Source: Methyloversatilis discipulorum (lineage in GTDB: Bacteria > Pseudomonadota > Gammaproteobacteria > Burkholderiales > Rhodocyclaceae). Taken from it: a stretch of 64,000 bases of DNA. Positions 35,132 to 43,868 of this stretch are shown one piece after another. Made by a program: the position numbers and the translations under genes. Below the pieces are notes generated by a model. That model was not told the DNA's origin and searched no databases. It saw only the letters and a program-made list of their open reading frames with translations. The stretch is taken from contig NZ_JADMJL010000019.1 in NCBI RefSeq assembly GCF_018780585.1, positions 116,780-180,779 of the forward strand, read 5' to 3'. The stretch's first letter is position 1. Every line of letters begins with the position of its first letter.

Positions 35132-35859
35132 GGCAGCGGCTGGGCGTCGAGCGACAGGTCGCCGAAATGGCCGAGCGAACTGCCGGCGGTGTTGTCGGTG
35201 TCGGCCGCGACGACGACGCCGATGACCGGCGGGGCGTCCTCGCCGAAGGCTTCGCGGAAATCATCGCGCAGGTTGCGGCGGACGCTGCGCCAGACACCGG
35301 TCGGCGCGCCTTCGCCTTCGACCGCGATCATGCGCACGCGGTCGGTGTAGGCACTCCAGGCGCGGGTGCCCGGTGGCACGCGGTTGTCCCAGACGTAGCA
35401 GAGCACCGCGGCGGGCACCTGGTCGCCGTGCAGCGCGCGGGCGATGCGCAGCTTCGTGCGGGCGCCGAAGGGCAGCTTGGCGATGTCGTAGTCGAACAGT
35501 ACATAGACGCGCAGCACGTAGTCGTCGCCGTCGCGCGTGGCGAAGCGGTTGCCGTCCGGCAGGCGGTCGGCCCGCCAGCGCCAGTTCAGCCAGGGTGTTG
35601 CGGCGGTGTCGAAGCGGCCGGCGTGGATCAGCGCCGATGCGGCACTGACGGCTTCGGCGCGCAGTACCGTCTGCCCGTCCAGTCCGGTCAGGCGGAAATC
35701 CGCGGGCGCAGCCTTGCCGCCCAGCGTCCACGGTGTCCAGCCGGCGATGGCGGCGCCGGCGGACTGTGCCGAGAAGCGCGGCAGTGCGCTGTCCGCACAC
35801 ACCTCGCCGGCCAGCACCAGCGCAGTCGCCCACAGCAGCATGCGCAGACGGGTCAGCAT
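35128..35859 (-). CDS. DUF3047 family exported protein
   Basis: 243 residues with a signal peptide (MLLWATALVLAGEVCA). The rest has the DUF3047 pattern: a beta-sandwich-like core with LNWRWRADRLPDGNRFATRDGDDYVLRVYVLF, AVLCYVWDNRVPPG and VIGVVVAADTDNTAGSSLGHFGDL. The function of this domain is unknown; it resembles carbohydrate-binding sandwich folds. It overlaps neighbours by 7 and 4 nt within the ArsS-led operon. Confidence 0.8.
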   Translation of the reverse strand: MLTRLRMLLWATALVLAGEVCADSALPRFSAQSAGAAIAGWTPWTLGGKAAPADFRLTGLDGQTVLRAEAVSAASALIHAGRFDTAATPWLNWRWRADRLPDGNRFATRDGDDYVLRVYVLFDYDIAKLPFGARTKLRIARALHGDQVPAAVLCYVWDNRVPPGTRAWSAYTDRVRMIAVEGEGAPTGVWRSVRRNLRDDFREAFGEDAPPVIGVVVAADTDNTAGSSLGHFGDLSLDAQPLP

Positions 35860-36482
35860 GCGCCACCCTCCAGCAGGCCTTCGCGCAGCGCGCGCTGCCA
35901 GTCGGCCGGGTGATCGACGTCATAGCCAGTCGGCAGCACGCAGGTGCGGAGGCCCAGCGCGTCGAGGTGTGCACAGGTCTGTGCCCATACGGACGAACTG
36001 CCCCAGGCGGGACCGTCGAACAGCGCGGCCTGCGGGCGGCGCAGCGCGACCAACAGGTAGCCGCCGTCCTCGGCTGGCGCGAAGGCGGCGTCGTGCCCGT
36101 TCAGCGCGGCGGCGGCTGCGGCCAGATCGGTGGCCTGCAGCGACACGGCGTCGGCGCCGATCAACACCACGCGCGCATGCCGCCGCAATGCGTCGTCGAA
36201 GGCCTGCGCCATGCGCCGGCCGACGTCGCCCGCCGACTGCGCGTGCAGCGTGACTCCGAAATCGCGCGCGCAGTCGGCGAAGAAGGGGTGGTCGCAGTCG
36301 GGCGCGCACCACAGTTCGACCGCGCCAAGGCCCGCCTCGACCGCAGTGCGCAGCGCACGCCGTGTGAGTGCCGCGCTGGCACGCGCCGCGCCGTCGGCGC
36401 CGAGTGCCGGCATCAGCCGCGTTTTTGCAGCGCCTGGTACCGGCGCACGGGCAAACACCAATACCGCAGTCGTCTCAGTCAT
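35853..36482 (-). CDS. CofC-like transferase 1, rSAM/selenodomain-associated (TIGR04282 type)
   Basis: 209 residues. VLVFARAPVPGAAKTRLMPALG is the nucleotide-binding start shared with CofC/MobA-type nucleotidyltransferases. VVLIGADAVSLQATDLAAA and APAEDGGYLLVALRRP complete the TIGR04282 signature. Such proteins are known as neighbours of radical-SAM/Cys-rich genes and are thought to activate or transfer a nucleotide or sugar. It overlaps the next gene by 8 nt. Confidence 0.88.
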   Translation of the reverse strand: MTETTAVLVFARAPVPGAAKTRLMPALGADGAARASAALTRRALRTAVEAGLGAVELWCAPDCDHPFFADCARDFGVTLHAQSAGDVGRRMAQAFDDALRRHARVVLIGADAVSLQATDLAAAAAALNGHDAAFAPAEDGGYLLVALRRPQAALFDGPAWGSSSVWAQTCAHLDALGLRTCVLPTGYDVDHPADWQRALREGLLEGGAC

Positions 36483-37173
36483 GGTGCGGCCGGTAGCTGC
36501 GTGCCAGCGCCTGCGGGTCGGCGCCGAAGAAGTAACGCAGGCGCAGTCGCCACATCAAGCAGATGGTGCGCAGCACGCCGTGCTTCTCCCAGCGGCGCCC
36601 CGAGGTGCGCACGCGCGCGCGCAGACAGGCCGGCGCGCTGAGGCTCAGTGCGCGTCGCGAGAAATCGATGTCTTCCATCAGCGCGATCGGCGCGAAGCCG
36701 CCCAGGTGGTCGAACAGCGCGCGCGTACAGAACATCGCCTGGTCGCCGGTGGCGATACCGCTCAGGCGCGAGCGCAGATTCATCATGAAGGCGACCACGC
36801 GCAGCAGCGGCGAACGGCCTTCGATCGCGACGTCGAAGCGGCCCCATTGCGCACCGTCGTCGAGCGCGCTGTCGATCAGCAACAGCGCGTCGTCGGGCAG
36901 CGCGCTGTCGGCGTGCAGGAAGAGCAGCACCTCGCCGCGGGCACGCTCCGCGCCGGCATTCATCTGCAGTGCGCGCCCTCGTGACGACGTGACGACCACA
37001 TCACAGAAGGGCCGCGCCAGCGCGCAGCTGTTGTCGCGGCTGCCGCCGTCGGCCACGATGATCTGCGCGCCGGCGGCACGCAGCGGTTGCAGCGCCTGCA
37101 GCGTCGCGACGATGCCCGATGCCTCGTCCAGCACCGGCACGATGATGGACAGCCTGCTCACCCGCGCATCCAT
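36475..37173 (-). CDS. GT2 glycosyltransferase, transferase 2, rSAM/selenodomain-associated (TIGR04283 type)
   Basis: 232 residues. A family 2 GT-A fold: LSIIVPVLDEASGIVATL, IIVADGGSRDNS, the SRGRALQMNAGA loop, FLHADS as the metal-binding acidic motif and LMEDIDFSRR as the acceptor-side motif. This matches TIGR04283, which co-occurs with TIGR04282, a phosphoesterase and a radical SAM enzyme. The ATG at 37173 lies 16 nt inside the preceding gene. Probable role: adding or building the sugar of the pathway product. Confidence 0.88.
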   Translation of the reverse strand: MDARVSRLSIIVPVLDEASGIVATLQALQPLRAAGAQIIVADGGSRDNSCALARPFCDVVVTSSRGRALQMNAGAERARGEVLLFLHADSALPDDALLLIDSALDDGAQWGRFDVAIEGRSPLLRVVAFMMNLRSRLSGIATGDQAMFCTRALFDHLGGFAPIALMEDIDFSRRALSLSAPACLRARVRTSGRRWEKHGVLRTICLMWRLRLRYFFGADPQALARSYRPHHD

Positions 37174-39308
37174 GCGTGATAGCGGCCGACCCATTCGAGC
37201 AGCTTCTGCGGCGCGTGCGCGCGCTTCCACACGCCGGCGGCGTACTTGTTCGCCTCGTTCATGGTCGGGTAGATGTGTATCGTGCCCAGCAGTTTGTTGA
37301 GCCCCAGTCCGTGGCGCATCGCCAGCACGTATTCGGCGATCAGTTCGCCAGCGTGTTCGCCGACGATGGTGACGCCCAGTATGCGGTCGCGCCCGGGCAC
37401 CGTCAGCACCTTGACGAAGCCGTGTGCGGCTTCGTCGGCGATGGCGCGGTCGAGGTCGTCGAGGCCATAGACGGTCACCTCGAAGGGCACGCCCTTTTCG
37501 GTCGCTTCGCTTTCGTTGAGGCCGACGCGGGCCACCTCGGGTTCGGTAAAGGTGGCCCAGGGGACGACCGAGTAATCGACGCGGAAACGGCGGAAGCGGC
37601 CGAACAGCGCGTTGACCGCCGCATACCAGGCCTGATGCGCCGCCATGTGGGTGAACTGATAAGGACCGGTCACGTCGCCGCAGGCGTAGATGTTGGGATA
37701 CAGCGTCTGCAGGTAGTCGTTGGTGTCGACCGTGCGGTTCGGGCGCAGCGCGATGCCCAGTTCCTCCAGTCCGTAGCCGCTGACGTTCGGCGTGCGGCCG
37801 ACCGCGCACAGCAGCGCGTCGAACACGACTCGCACTTCGCCGGCCGAGCCTTCGGCGTACAGTACGCGCTCGTCACCCTCGACCGCGAAGCGTGTCGCCT
37901 TGTGCCGGGTCAGCACCTGCACGCCGTCGGCGGCGAACTGCTGCTCGACCAGCGCCGACACCTCCGGATCCTCGCGCAGCATCAGCCGCTCGGCCATTTC
38001 GACCTGGGTGACGGCTGCGCCGAAGCGGGCGAAGGCCTGCGCCAGCTCACACCCTATCGGCCCGCCGCCCAGCACCAGCAGGCGTTGCGGCAGCGTGCGC
38101 AGCGACCATACGGTGTCCGAGGTCAGCACGTCGATCCGGTCTATGCCAGGTATCGGCGGCACGAAGGGGCGGGCGCCGGCAGCGATGACGATGTTGCGTG
38201 CGCTCAGCGTGCGCGCACGGCCGTCTTCGCCGTAGACCTCGACTGTCCATGGCGAGGTGATGCGCGCATTGCCTTGCACGCACTCGACGCCGAGCGCGTG
38301 GTAGCGCTCGACCGAGTCGTGCGGTTCTATCGTACGTACGACGCGGGCGACCCGTTCCATCACGTCGGCGAAATCGAAATCGACCTGCGCCGACTTCATG
38401 CCCAGCGATTGCGCCTTCGCCGCCTGCGCGATGAAGCGCGCCGAGCGGATGAGCGCCTTCGATGGCACGCAGCCGGTGTTCAGGCAGTCGCCGCCCATGC
38501 GGTGCTTCTCGACCAGTGCCACGCTGGCCTTCACGGCGGCCGCGATATAGGCGGTGACCAGCCCGGCGCTGCCGCCGCCGATCACCACCACGTTGTGGTC
38601 GAAGCGCGCCGGCCGCGGCCATCGCTTGTAGACGGCGCGGGCGCGCACGAGGTCGATCGCCTTGCGCGCGATCAGCGGGAACAGGCCCAGCAGCACGAAG
38701 GCGCCGATCAGGCCGGGTGACAGGATGCCGGCGAGCGAGTCGATCTGCCCGAGCTGGGTGCCCGCATTCACGTAGACCGCGGTACCGGCCAGCATGCCGA
38801 TCTGGCTCACCCAGTAGAAGGTGCGTGCCGGCAGCCGGGTCAGTGCCATCGCCAGGTTGATGACGAAGAAGGGGAAGGCCGGCACCAGACGCAAGGTGAA
38901 CAGGTAAAGCGCGCCGTCGCGTTCGATGCCGCGGTTGATCGCGTCGAGCGAATTGCCGACCCGGGTCTGCACCCAGTCGCGCAACAGGAAGCGCGCGATC
39001 AGGAAGGCGAGCAGGGCGCCCAGGCTGGAGGCGAAGGACACCAGGGCAAGCGCCACCCAGAAGCCGAACAGCGCGCCGCCGGCCAGCGTCATCACCGCGG
39101 CGCCGGGCAAGGACAGCGCGGTGACGGCGACATACACCACGAAGTAGATCGCTGCCGCCGCCCACGGGGCAGCGGCGACGCGCTCGTTCAGCATCTGCTG
39201 TTGCGCCTTGAACCAGGCCAGATCGAAGAAGCGGCCGAGGTCGAACAGGAAGAAGGCGCCGACCAGCGCAAGCACGAAGAGCAGCAGTGCGATCTTGCGC
39301 GGGTTCAT
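37158..39308 (-). CDS. TVP38/TMEM64 membrane domain fused to a flavin disulfide reductase
   Basis: 716 residues. Residues 1-220 are a TVP38/DedA-like membrane domain (GGALFGFWVALALVSFASS, LRLVPAFPFFVINLAMA). From about 238 comes a class I FAD disulfide reductase like mercuric reductase or lipoamide dehydrogenase: GGGSAG 244-249 and redox pair GGDCLNTGC (Cys275/Cys280). The C-terminal dimer region has HIYPTMNEA. The extra MerA terminal Cys pair is absent, so mercury is not the obvious substrate. ATGA overlap with the phosphoesterase gene. Confidence 0.88.
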   Translation of the reverse strand: MNPRKIALLLFVLALVGAFFLFDLGRFFDLAWFKAQQQMLNERVAAAPWAAAAIYFVVYVAVTALSLPGAAVMTLAGGALFGFWVALALVSFASSLGALLAFLIARFLLRDWVQTRVGNSLDAINRGIERDGALYLFTLRLVPAFPFFVINLAMALTRLPARTFYWVSQIGMLAGTAVYVNAGTQLGQIDSLAGILSPGLIGAFVLLGLFPLIARKAIDLVRARAVYKRWPRPARFDHNVVVIGGGSAGLVTAYIAAAVKASVALVEKHRMGGDCLNTGCVPSKALIRSARFIAQAAKAQSLGMKSAQVDFDFADVMERVARVVRTIEPHDSVERYHALGVECVQGNARITSPWTVEVYGEDGRARTLSARNIVIAAGARPFVPPIPGIDRIDVLTSDTVWSLRTLPQRLLVLGGGPIGCELAQAFARFGAAVTQVEMAERLMLREDPEVSALVEQQFAADGVQVLTRHKATRFAVEGDERVLYAEGSAGEVRVVFDALLCAVGRTPNVSGYGLEELGIALRPNRTVDTNDYLQTLYPNIYACGDVTGPYQFTHMAAHQAWYAAVNALFGRFRRFRVDYSVVPWATFTEPEVARVGLNESEATEKGVPFEVTVYGLDDLDRAIADEAAHGFVKVLTVPGRDRILGVTIVGEHAGELIAEYVLAMRHGLGLNKLLGTIHIYPTMNEANKYAAGVWKRAHAPQKLLEWVGRYHAWMRG

Positions 39309-40249
39309 GGTGCGGCCTCGTGTGTCGTCCAGTGCGGTCCGTGCAGGATGCGCTCGCGGTAGTTCAGTGCGGCCGGCGAGCCGGCCGGCCACTGGCTGTC
39401 GAATTCGTCCCGCCAGCGGGCGTGGTCGTAATGCAGCGGCAGCGCATCGACATGCACACCGCGGACGCGGGTGCCGTAAAGAGGACTGTGCGGCGACGAC
39501 GTGACGGCGATGCGCGACACGACGCCATGCAGCGCGTCGCGGAAATTGGGCATCCCGGCGGCGCCGTTGTTGATCACCGCACGCTCGCCGAAGCGTGCCA
39601 GCGCGGGCAGGCAGGTGTGGCTGCTGGCGAACACGTCGCAGCGGGCGGCGGCAAAGGCTGCTTCATGTGCCGCGCGCTGGGCCGGATCGTGCAGCGCGCG
39701 CGCGTCGAAGCGCCAGCCGGCGAGCGCCTCGGCGTCGCCGTGGACCACACCGACGCGCGCGTCGCCGACACGCACCGCGCGCCAGTAGTCGAGCGCTGCC
39801 AGTTCGCCACGCCACATCGGGTCGTGACGCACGGTCTGTGACAGCCGGGCGTGGATCAGGTTGGAGCGGGTGACCACCGCCTCCGGTACTTCGTCCGGGT
39901 AGGCGCAGCCGCAGCCGGCGTCATCCGCGTCATCGGCCAGTTCGGCTTCCACATTGCCGGCGATTGCATCGAAGGCGAGTACGCGGCGCTGCACGTCGGC
40001 AAAGTGGGCCGGATCGATGTCGAACCAGTGGAAATCGCCATTGAACAGCACGCGCACCGGGCCGCGCTCGGCTTCCAGCAGGCGGGCGAGCGCGTCGAGC
40101 GCAGGGCGGTTGCCGTACAGGCCACCGACCACGTACAGCGTGTCGGCCGCGAGGTCGTGCGCCGTATTGGCGAGCGCGCCCGCACCGTAACGGTAGTGCA
40201 GCGGGCAGTTGCGGCCGGGCGTTCCGCGCGCGATGTCGTCCATGTTCAT
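39305..40249 (-). CDS. calcineurin-type metallophosphoesterase
   Basis: 314 residues. Metal-site text is present though divergent: LYVVGGLYGNRPALDAL, FNGDFHWFD, GNVEAE, VVHGDAE and SSHTCLPAL. ADDAGCGCAYPDEV includes two adjacent cysteines. A phosphoesterase is a recognised partner in the rSAM/selenodomain-associated gene set. I took the ATG at 40249 because it overlaps the symporter stop as ATGA; ATG 40243 is possible. It may remove a phosphate from a sugar intermediate. Confidence 0.8.
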   Translation of the reverse strand: MNMDDIARGTPGRNCPLHYRYGAGALANTAHDLAADTLYVVGGLYGNRPALDALARLLEAERGPVRVLFNGDFHWFDIDPAHFADVQRRVLAFDAIAGNVEAELADDADDAGCGCAYPDEVPEAVVTRSNLIHARLSQTVRHDPMWRGELAALDYWRAVRVGDARVGVVHGDAEALAGWRFDARALHDPAQRAAHEAAFAAARCDVFASSHTCLPALARFGERAVINNGAAGMPNFRDALHGVVSRIAVTSSPHSPLYGTRVRGVHVDALPLHYDHARWRDEFDSQWPAGSPAALNYRERILHGPHWTTHEAAP

Positions 40250-41640
40250 GTCGCCCGCCGTGTAAGCAGGGAAGGCAGCAGGTAGCCGGCCGTGCACAGC
40301 AGCAGCCCGTACAGATTCACGCCGAGCAGCTTGGCGTACTTGCCGCTGCCTATGGCCCAGCTGTCGGGTATCAGACCGGCGGCGAGCAGCACGCCGAGCA
40401 CCATGCCGGTCCAGAAGGCGAGATGGAAGGAGCAGGCGGCGGCGCGCGTGCCGGGCTGCGTGAAACCCGCCAGCAGGAAGATGGGCGCCAGGCCGATCAC
40501 CATGGTGCCGCTGATCGTCGTCGCCTTCAGGATGTCGGTGCCGGCGATCATCGGAATGTTGCCGAGCAGCGCGATCGCCGCCATCGCCAGCATGCCGACG
40601 CCGATGGCGCGCACCGGCTCCGGGCGTCCGGCCAGTTGAGGCAGTTCCTGCGCGACATGGCGGGCGACCGAAGAGAAGGTCGAATCCAGCGTCGAACCGG
40701 CGGCCGCGACCATCACGATGGTCATCACGAACAGCGCGGCGGGCCCCATGCTGCGGGCGAGTGCCGCCGGCACGTTGTCGCCGCCGGCGATGCCTTCAAG
40801 CCGTGCGTGCACACCCACCAGCGAGAACAGCAGGATGCAGACGAAGCCGAGCAGGCCGGCCCAGACGAAGGCGCGCAGCATGCGGCGCTCGTCGGTGATG
40901 AAGCCGCGGTCGGTCAGCACCGGGTCATGGAAGGGATAGGACAGCACCTGCAGTGCGGCCACCAGCAGCAGGTCGACGCCAGCGTCGAGTCGCCAGTCGC
41001 CAGTCGACAGCAGCGTCGCCGGTCCGTGCGTGGGCAGCACCATCAGCATGACCACGGCGAAGAAGCCGACGAACAGCACGGTCTGCAGCACGTCGGTGTA
41101 GATGGACGAGCGCAGTCCACCCTTCAGGCTGTAGAACAGCGTGGCCGCGGTGAACAGCAGCGCGGCGCCGATGAAACCGGCGGAACCGGCCTCGCCGTAG
41201 TAGCCGCCGACCACGGAGGTGTTGCTCCACACCTCGTTGAACAGTCGCACGAGGATGGCGAGTGAAAAAGCCAGCGCGGCGAGGCGGCCGTGACGGGTGA
41301 TCAGGAAGGACAGCAGACCGGTCGCTGCATACCTGCGACGCAGCCGCAGGATGGCCCAGCCGGCGAGCGGGATGGACAGCCAGTAGGTGGCGTAGGCAAG
41401 GCCGCCGACGATGCCGTAGGTGGCGCCGAGGTTCGCCGCGTTGGTGATGGACTTGGCGAATATCCACGAGATGAAGATGCTCGCACCGAGTGCCCAGGTG
41501 GCAGCCGGGCGGCCTGCTTCATCATGACCGCGGAAGAAGCCGGCGTGACCGACCGCGCGCGGCGACAGTGCGTACATGCCCGCGCCGTAAAGGATGAGGA
41601 AGCCCCAGAAGGCGGCGCCGAACAGCAGCGGATCGTTCAT
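40246..41640 (-). CDS. sodium:solute symporter (SSS) family transporter
   Basis: 464 residues with 12-13 hydrophobic helices. The family core includes SWIFAKSITNAANLGATYG, NEVWSNTSVVGGYYGEAG and SLKGGLRSSIYTDVLQTVLF. SSS carriers import sugars, amino acids, ureides or organic acids with sodium. Within this operon it may take up a precursor or return an organoarsenic/organoselenium product. It follows the radical SAM gene by 10 bp and overlaps the phosphoesterase. Confidence 0.87.
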   Translation of the reverse strand: MNDPLLFGAAFWGFLILYGAGMYALSPRAVGHAGFFRGHDEAGRPAATWALGASIFISWIFAKSITNAANLGATYGIVGGLAYATYWLSIPLAGWAILRLRRRYAATGLLSFLITRHGRLAALAFSLAILVRLFNEVWSNTSVVGGYYGEAGSAGFIGAALLFTAATLFYSLKGGLRSSIYTDVLQTVLFVGFFAVVMLMVLPTHGPATLLSTGDWRLDAGVDLLLVAALQVLSYPFHDPVLTDRGFITDERRMLRAFVWAGLLGFVCILLFSLVGVHARLEGIAGGDNVPAALARSMGPAALFVMTIVMVAAAGSTLDSTFSSVARHVAQELPQLAGRPEPVRAIGVGMLAMAAIALLGNIPMIAGTDILKATTISGTMVIGLAPIFLLAGFTQPGTRAAACSFHLAFWTGMVLGVLLAAGLIPDSWAIGSGKYAKLLGVNLYGLLLCTAGYLLPSLLTRRAT

Positions 41641-41650
41641 CGCATCGCCT

Positions 41651-42613
41651 TCAGTTCAGTGCGCCGCCACAGGACGAACCCTGTCCGGCGGTGCAGCCAT
41701 AGCAGTGATCGGCCACCACCACCGGATTGCCGTCGAGGTCGCGCCCCAGCAGTTGCGACAGATGGGTGCGCGGGCGTCCCTCGATGCGCAGCGGCAGCCC
41801 CAGCATCTGGTTGAAATCGCAGTCGTATACGTGGCCCTGCCAGTCCACGCTCAGCTGGTTCCGGCACATCACGTTCTGCAGGTTGTCGTCGCGGTGGGCA
41901 CCGCGCAGCAATTCCATGTAGCCGGTGAACAAACCCTTGGACACCAGCGTCGAACCGAAGCGCTGGATCGGCATGTTGGCCAGCGTCAGCAGGCGGGTGA
42001 ACACGATGCCGTAGGCGCGCCCCAGGTGCTCGCGATACGCCTCTTCCAGCTGGGCCTGCGGTGGCGGCAGTGCGGGGCCCTGTGGGTTGAACACCAGATT
42101 TAGTTCGAGACCGCTGTCCGCCCGGCCGTAGCCGAGCGCATTCAGCTGCTTCAGCCCGGCAATGCTGCGTGCGAACACACCGTTGCCGCGCTGACGGTCG
42201 ACGTTGTCCTCCAGGTAACAGGGCAGCGACGCGGTCACCTGCACGCGCTGTTCGGCCAGGAAGGTCGCCAATCCCTCGTGGCCCGGTTCGGACAGGATGG
42301 TGAGGTTGCAGCGGTCCATCACCGCGGCGCCCAGCGCGCGCGCCTCGGTTACCAGGCTGCGGAAGTGCGGATTCATCTCCGGCGCGCCGCCGGTCAGATC
42401 GAGCTGACGGATGTCGCTGGCGCGGATGAAGTCGAGCACGGCGCGGATGTTCTCGGCGCTCATCTGTTCGGTGCGCGTCGGGCCCGCATTTACGTGGCAG
42501 TGCAGGCAGCTCTGGTTGCAGGTGTAGCCCAGATTGACCTGCAGCACTTCGGTACGACGCCGGCGCAGTGGCGGGAAATCAGTGCGGGACAGCAGCGGCA
42601 GGGTGGCGTGCAT
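41651..42613 (-). CDS. arsS: radical SAM/Cys-rich protein, ArsS type
   Basis: 320 residues. The radical SAM cluster motif is CNQSCLHC (Cys32, Cys36, Cys39), followed by the SAM-binding LDLTGGAPEMNPHF. The C-terminal Cys-rich (PF12345-like) end is HCYGCTAGQGSSCGG (Cys304, 307, 315); in some homologues one of these is selenocysteine, here all are Cys and the gene ends at a normal TGA. ArsS adenosylates dimethylarsinous acid on the way to arsenosugars. GAGG precedes the ATG. First gene of the eight-gene operon. Confidence 0.9.
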   Translation of the reverse strand: MHATLPLLSRTDFPPLRRRRTEVLQVNLGYTCNQSCLHCHVNAGPTRTEQMSAENIRAVLDFIRASDIRQLDLTGGAPEMNPHFRSLVTEARALGAAVMDRCNLTILSEPGHEGLATFLAEQRVQVTASLPCYLEDNVDRQRGNGVFARSIAGLKQLNALGYGRADSGLELNLVFNPQGPALPPPQAQLEEAYREHLGRAYGIVFTRLLTLANMPIQRFGSTLVSKGLFTGYMELLRGAHRDDNLQNVMCRNQLSVDWQGHVYDCDFNQMLGLPLRIEGRPRTHLSQLLGRDLDGNPVVVADHCYGCTAGQGSSCGGALN

Positions 42614-42705
42614 GCAGGAGGGTCCTCGATGTCTGTGCGGCAGCAGACCGCCCGGGGGCGGAAAACCTTACGGCCAGGGTGCAGTATGCTTGCCCGGCAC
42701 CGGGA

Positions 42706-42723
42706 TACGTCATCGATGACGTA
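42706..42723. promoter_or_regulatory. perfect 18-bp palindrome in the arsS / acuI divergent gap
   Basis: TACGTCATC followed directly by GATGACGTA. Flanking GG/CC pairs extend it imperfectly. It lies 93 bp upstream of arsS and 30 bp upstream of the acuI-like ATG, a good position for a dimeric repressor. No regulator gene lies in the cluster. Confidence 0.55.
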
Positions 42724-42752
42724 CCCACGCCAACGACCGGAGGAAAGAAGGA

Positions 42753-43742
42753 ATGTTCAAAGGCATATTGCTGGAGCAGGGCGAGGGCGGCAAGACGCTC
42801 GCCAGTCTCAAGGATCTTGATGAAGCAGCGCTGCCGGAAGGCGATGTGCGCGTCGCCGTCAGCTGGTCCAGCCTGAACTACAAGGATGCGCTGGCCATCA
42901 CCGGACGCAGTCCGATCGTGCGCAAGTGGCCCATGGTGCCGGGCATCGATTTCGCCGGCACTGTGGAACAGAGCAGTCACCCGCTGTGGAAGGCCGGCGA
43001 CCCGGTGGTGCTGACCGGCTTCGGCGTCGGCGAAGGTCACTGGGGCGGTCTGGCGCAGCGCGCGCAGGTGAAGGGCGACTGGCTGGTGGGACTGCCCGCC
43101 GGGCTGGATGCGAAGCATGCGATGGCGGTTGGCACCGCCGGTTTCACCGCCATGCTGTGCGTGATGGCGCTGGAACGTCACGGCCTGCAGCCGGGTGATG
43201 GCGAGGTGCTGGTGACCGGCGCCAGCGGCGGCGTCGGTTCGGTTGCCGTGGCACTGCTGGCCAGGCTCGGTCACCGCGTGGTGGCCAGCACTGGCCGGCT
43301 GGAAGAGACCGATTATCTGAAGTCGCTGGGCGCCGAATCGGTGATCGACCGCGCCACGCTGTCGGCACCCGGCCGCCCGCTGGCGAAGGAGCGCTGGGCG
43401 GGTGTCGTCGACAGTGTTGGTTCGCACACGCTGGTCAATGCCTGCGCGGCGACGCGCGAGAACGGCGCGGTGGCGGCCTGCGGTCTCGCGCAGGGCATGG
43501 ATTTCCCGGCCACGGTGGCGCCTTTCATCCTGCGCGGCGTCACGCTGTACGGTATCAACAGCGTCACTGTCGCCCGCGCACCGCGCGAGGCGGCCTGGGC
43601 GCGCATCGTGCGCGACATGCCGATGGACCTGCTGGACCGCATGACCGAGGTGGTGCCGCTTGCCGACGTGATCGCCGTCGCGCCACGCTTCATCGACGGA
43701 CAGGTGCGCGGTCGCCTCGTCGTCGATACGTCGGTCGTCTGA
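42753..43742 (+). CDS. acuI: AcuI/YhdH-type NADPH-dependent acryloyl-CoA reductase (MDR family)
   Basis: 329 residues, zinc-free medium-chain reductase. Family text: SSLNYKDALAITGRSPIVRKWPMVPGIDFAGTV, the NADPH-binding VLVTGASGGVGSVAVALLARLG and GINSVTVARAPREAAWARI near the end. AcuI reduces acryloyl-CoA to propionyl-CoA and detoxifies it. A strong GGAGGAAAG site precedes the ATG. It is divergent from arsS and shares the palindrome, but a functional link is not evident. Confidence 0.87.
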   Translation: MFKGILLEQGEGGKTLASLKDLDEAALPEGDVRVAVSWSSLNYKDALAITGRSPIVRKWPMVPGIDFAGTVEQSSHPLWKAGDPVVLTGFGVGEGHWGGLAQRAQVKGDWLVGLPAGLDAKHAMAVGTAGFTAMLCVMALERHGLQPGDGEVLVTGASGGVGSVAVALLARLGHRVVASTGRLEETDYLKSLGAESVIDRATLSAPGRPLAKERWAGVVDSVGSHTLVNACAATRENGAVAACGLAQGMDFPATVAPFILRGVTLYGINSVTVARAPREAAWARIVRDMPMDLLDRMTEVVPLADVIAVAPRFIDGQVRGRLVVDTSVV

Positions 43743-43789
43743 GGAGCACCGGCGGTGCGGTTGCCAAGCACTGTTGCGGCGCACTAATT

Positions 43790-43818
43790 TTGACGCTCAT
43801 CAAGTACTTGGCTAAACT
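43790..43818 (+). promoter_or_regulatory. sigma70-type promoter for the cytochrome c pair
   Basis: TTGACG (43790-43795), exactly 17 bp, then TAAACT (43813-43818). Start expected near 43825, leaving a leader of about 45 nt before the ATG at 43869. Confidence 0.6.
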
Positions 43819-43868
43819 GCGCCGCGATTTTGCAGGAATCCACTTCAACCCATAAGAAGAGAGACTCG

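Noticed and set aside
41651..41653. Selenocysteine (UGA) in the ArsS Cys-rich tail
   Set aside because: All three tail positions are cysteine codons and the terminal TGA follows GGALN, the natural end. There is no in-frame internal TGA.
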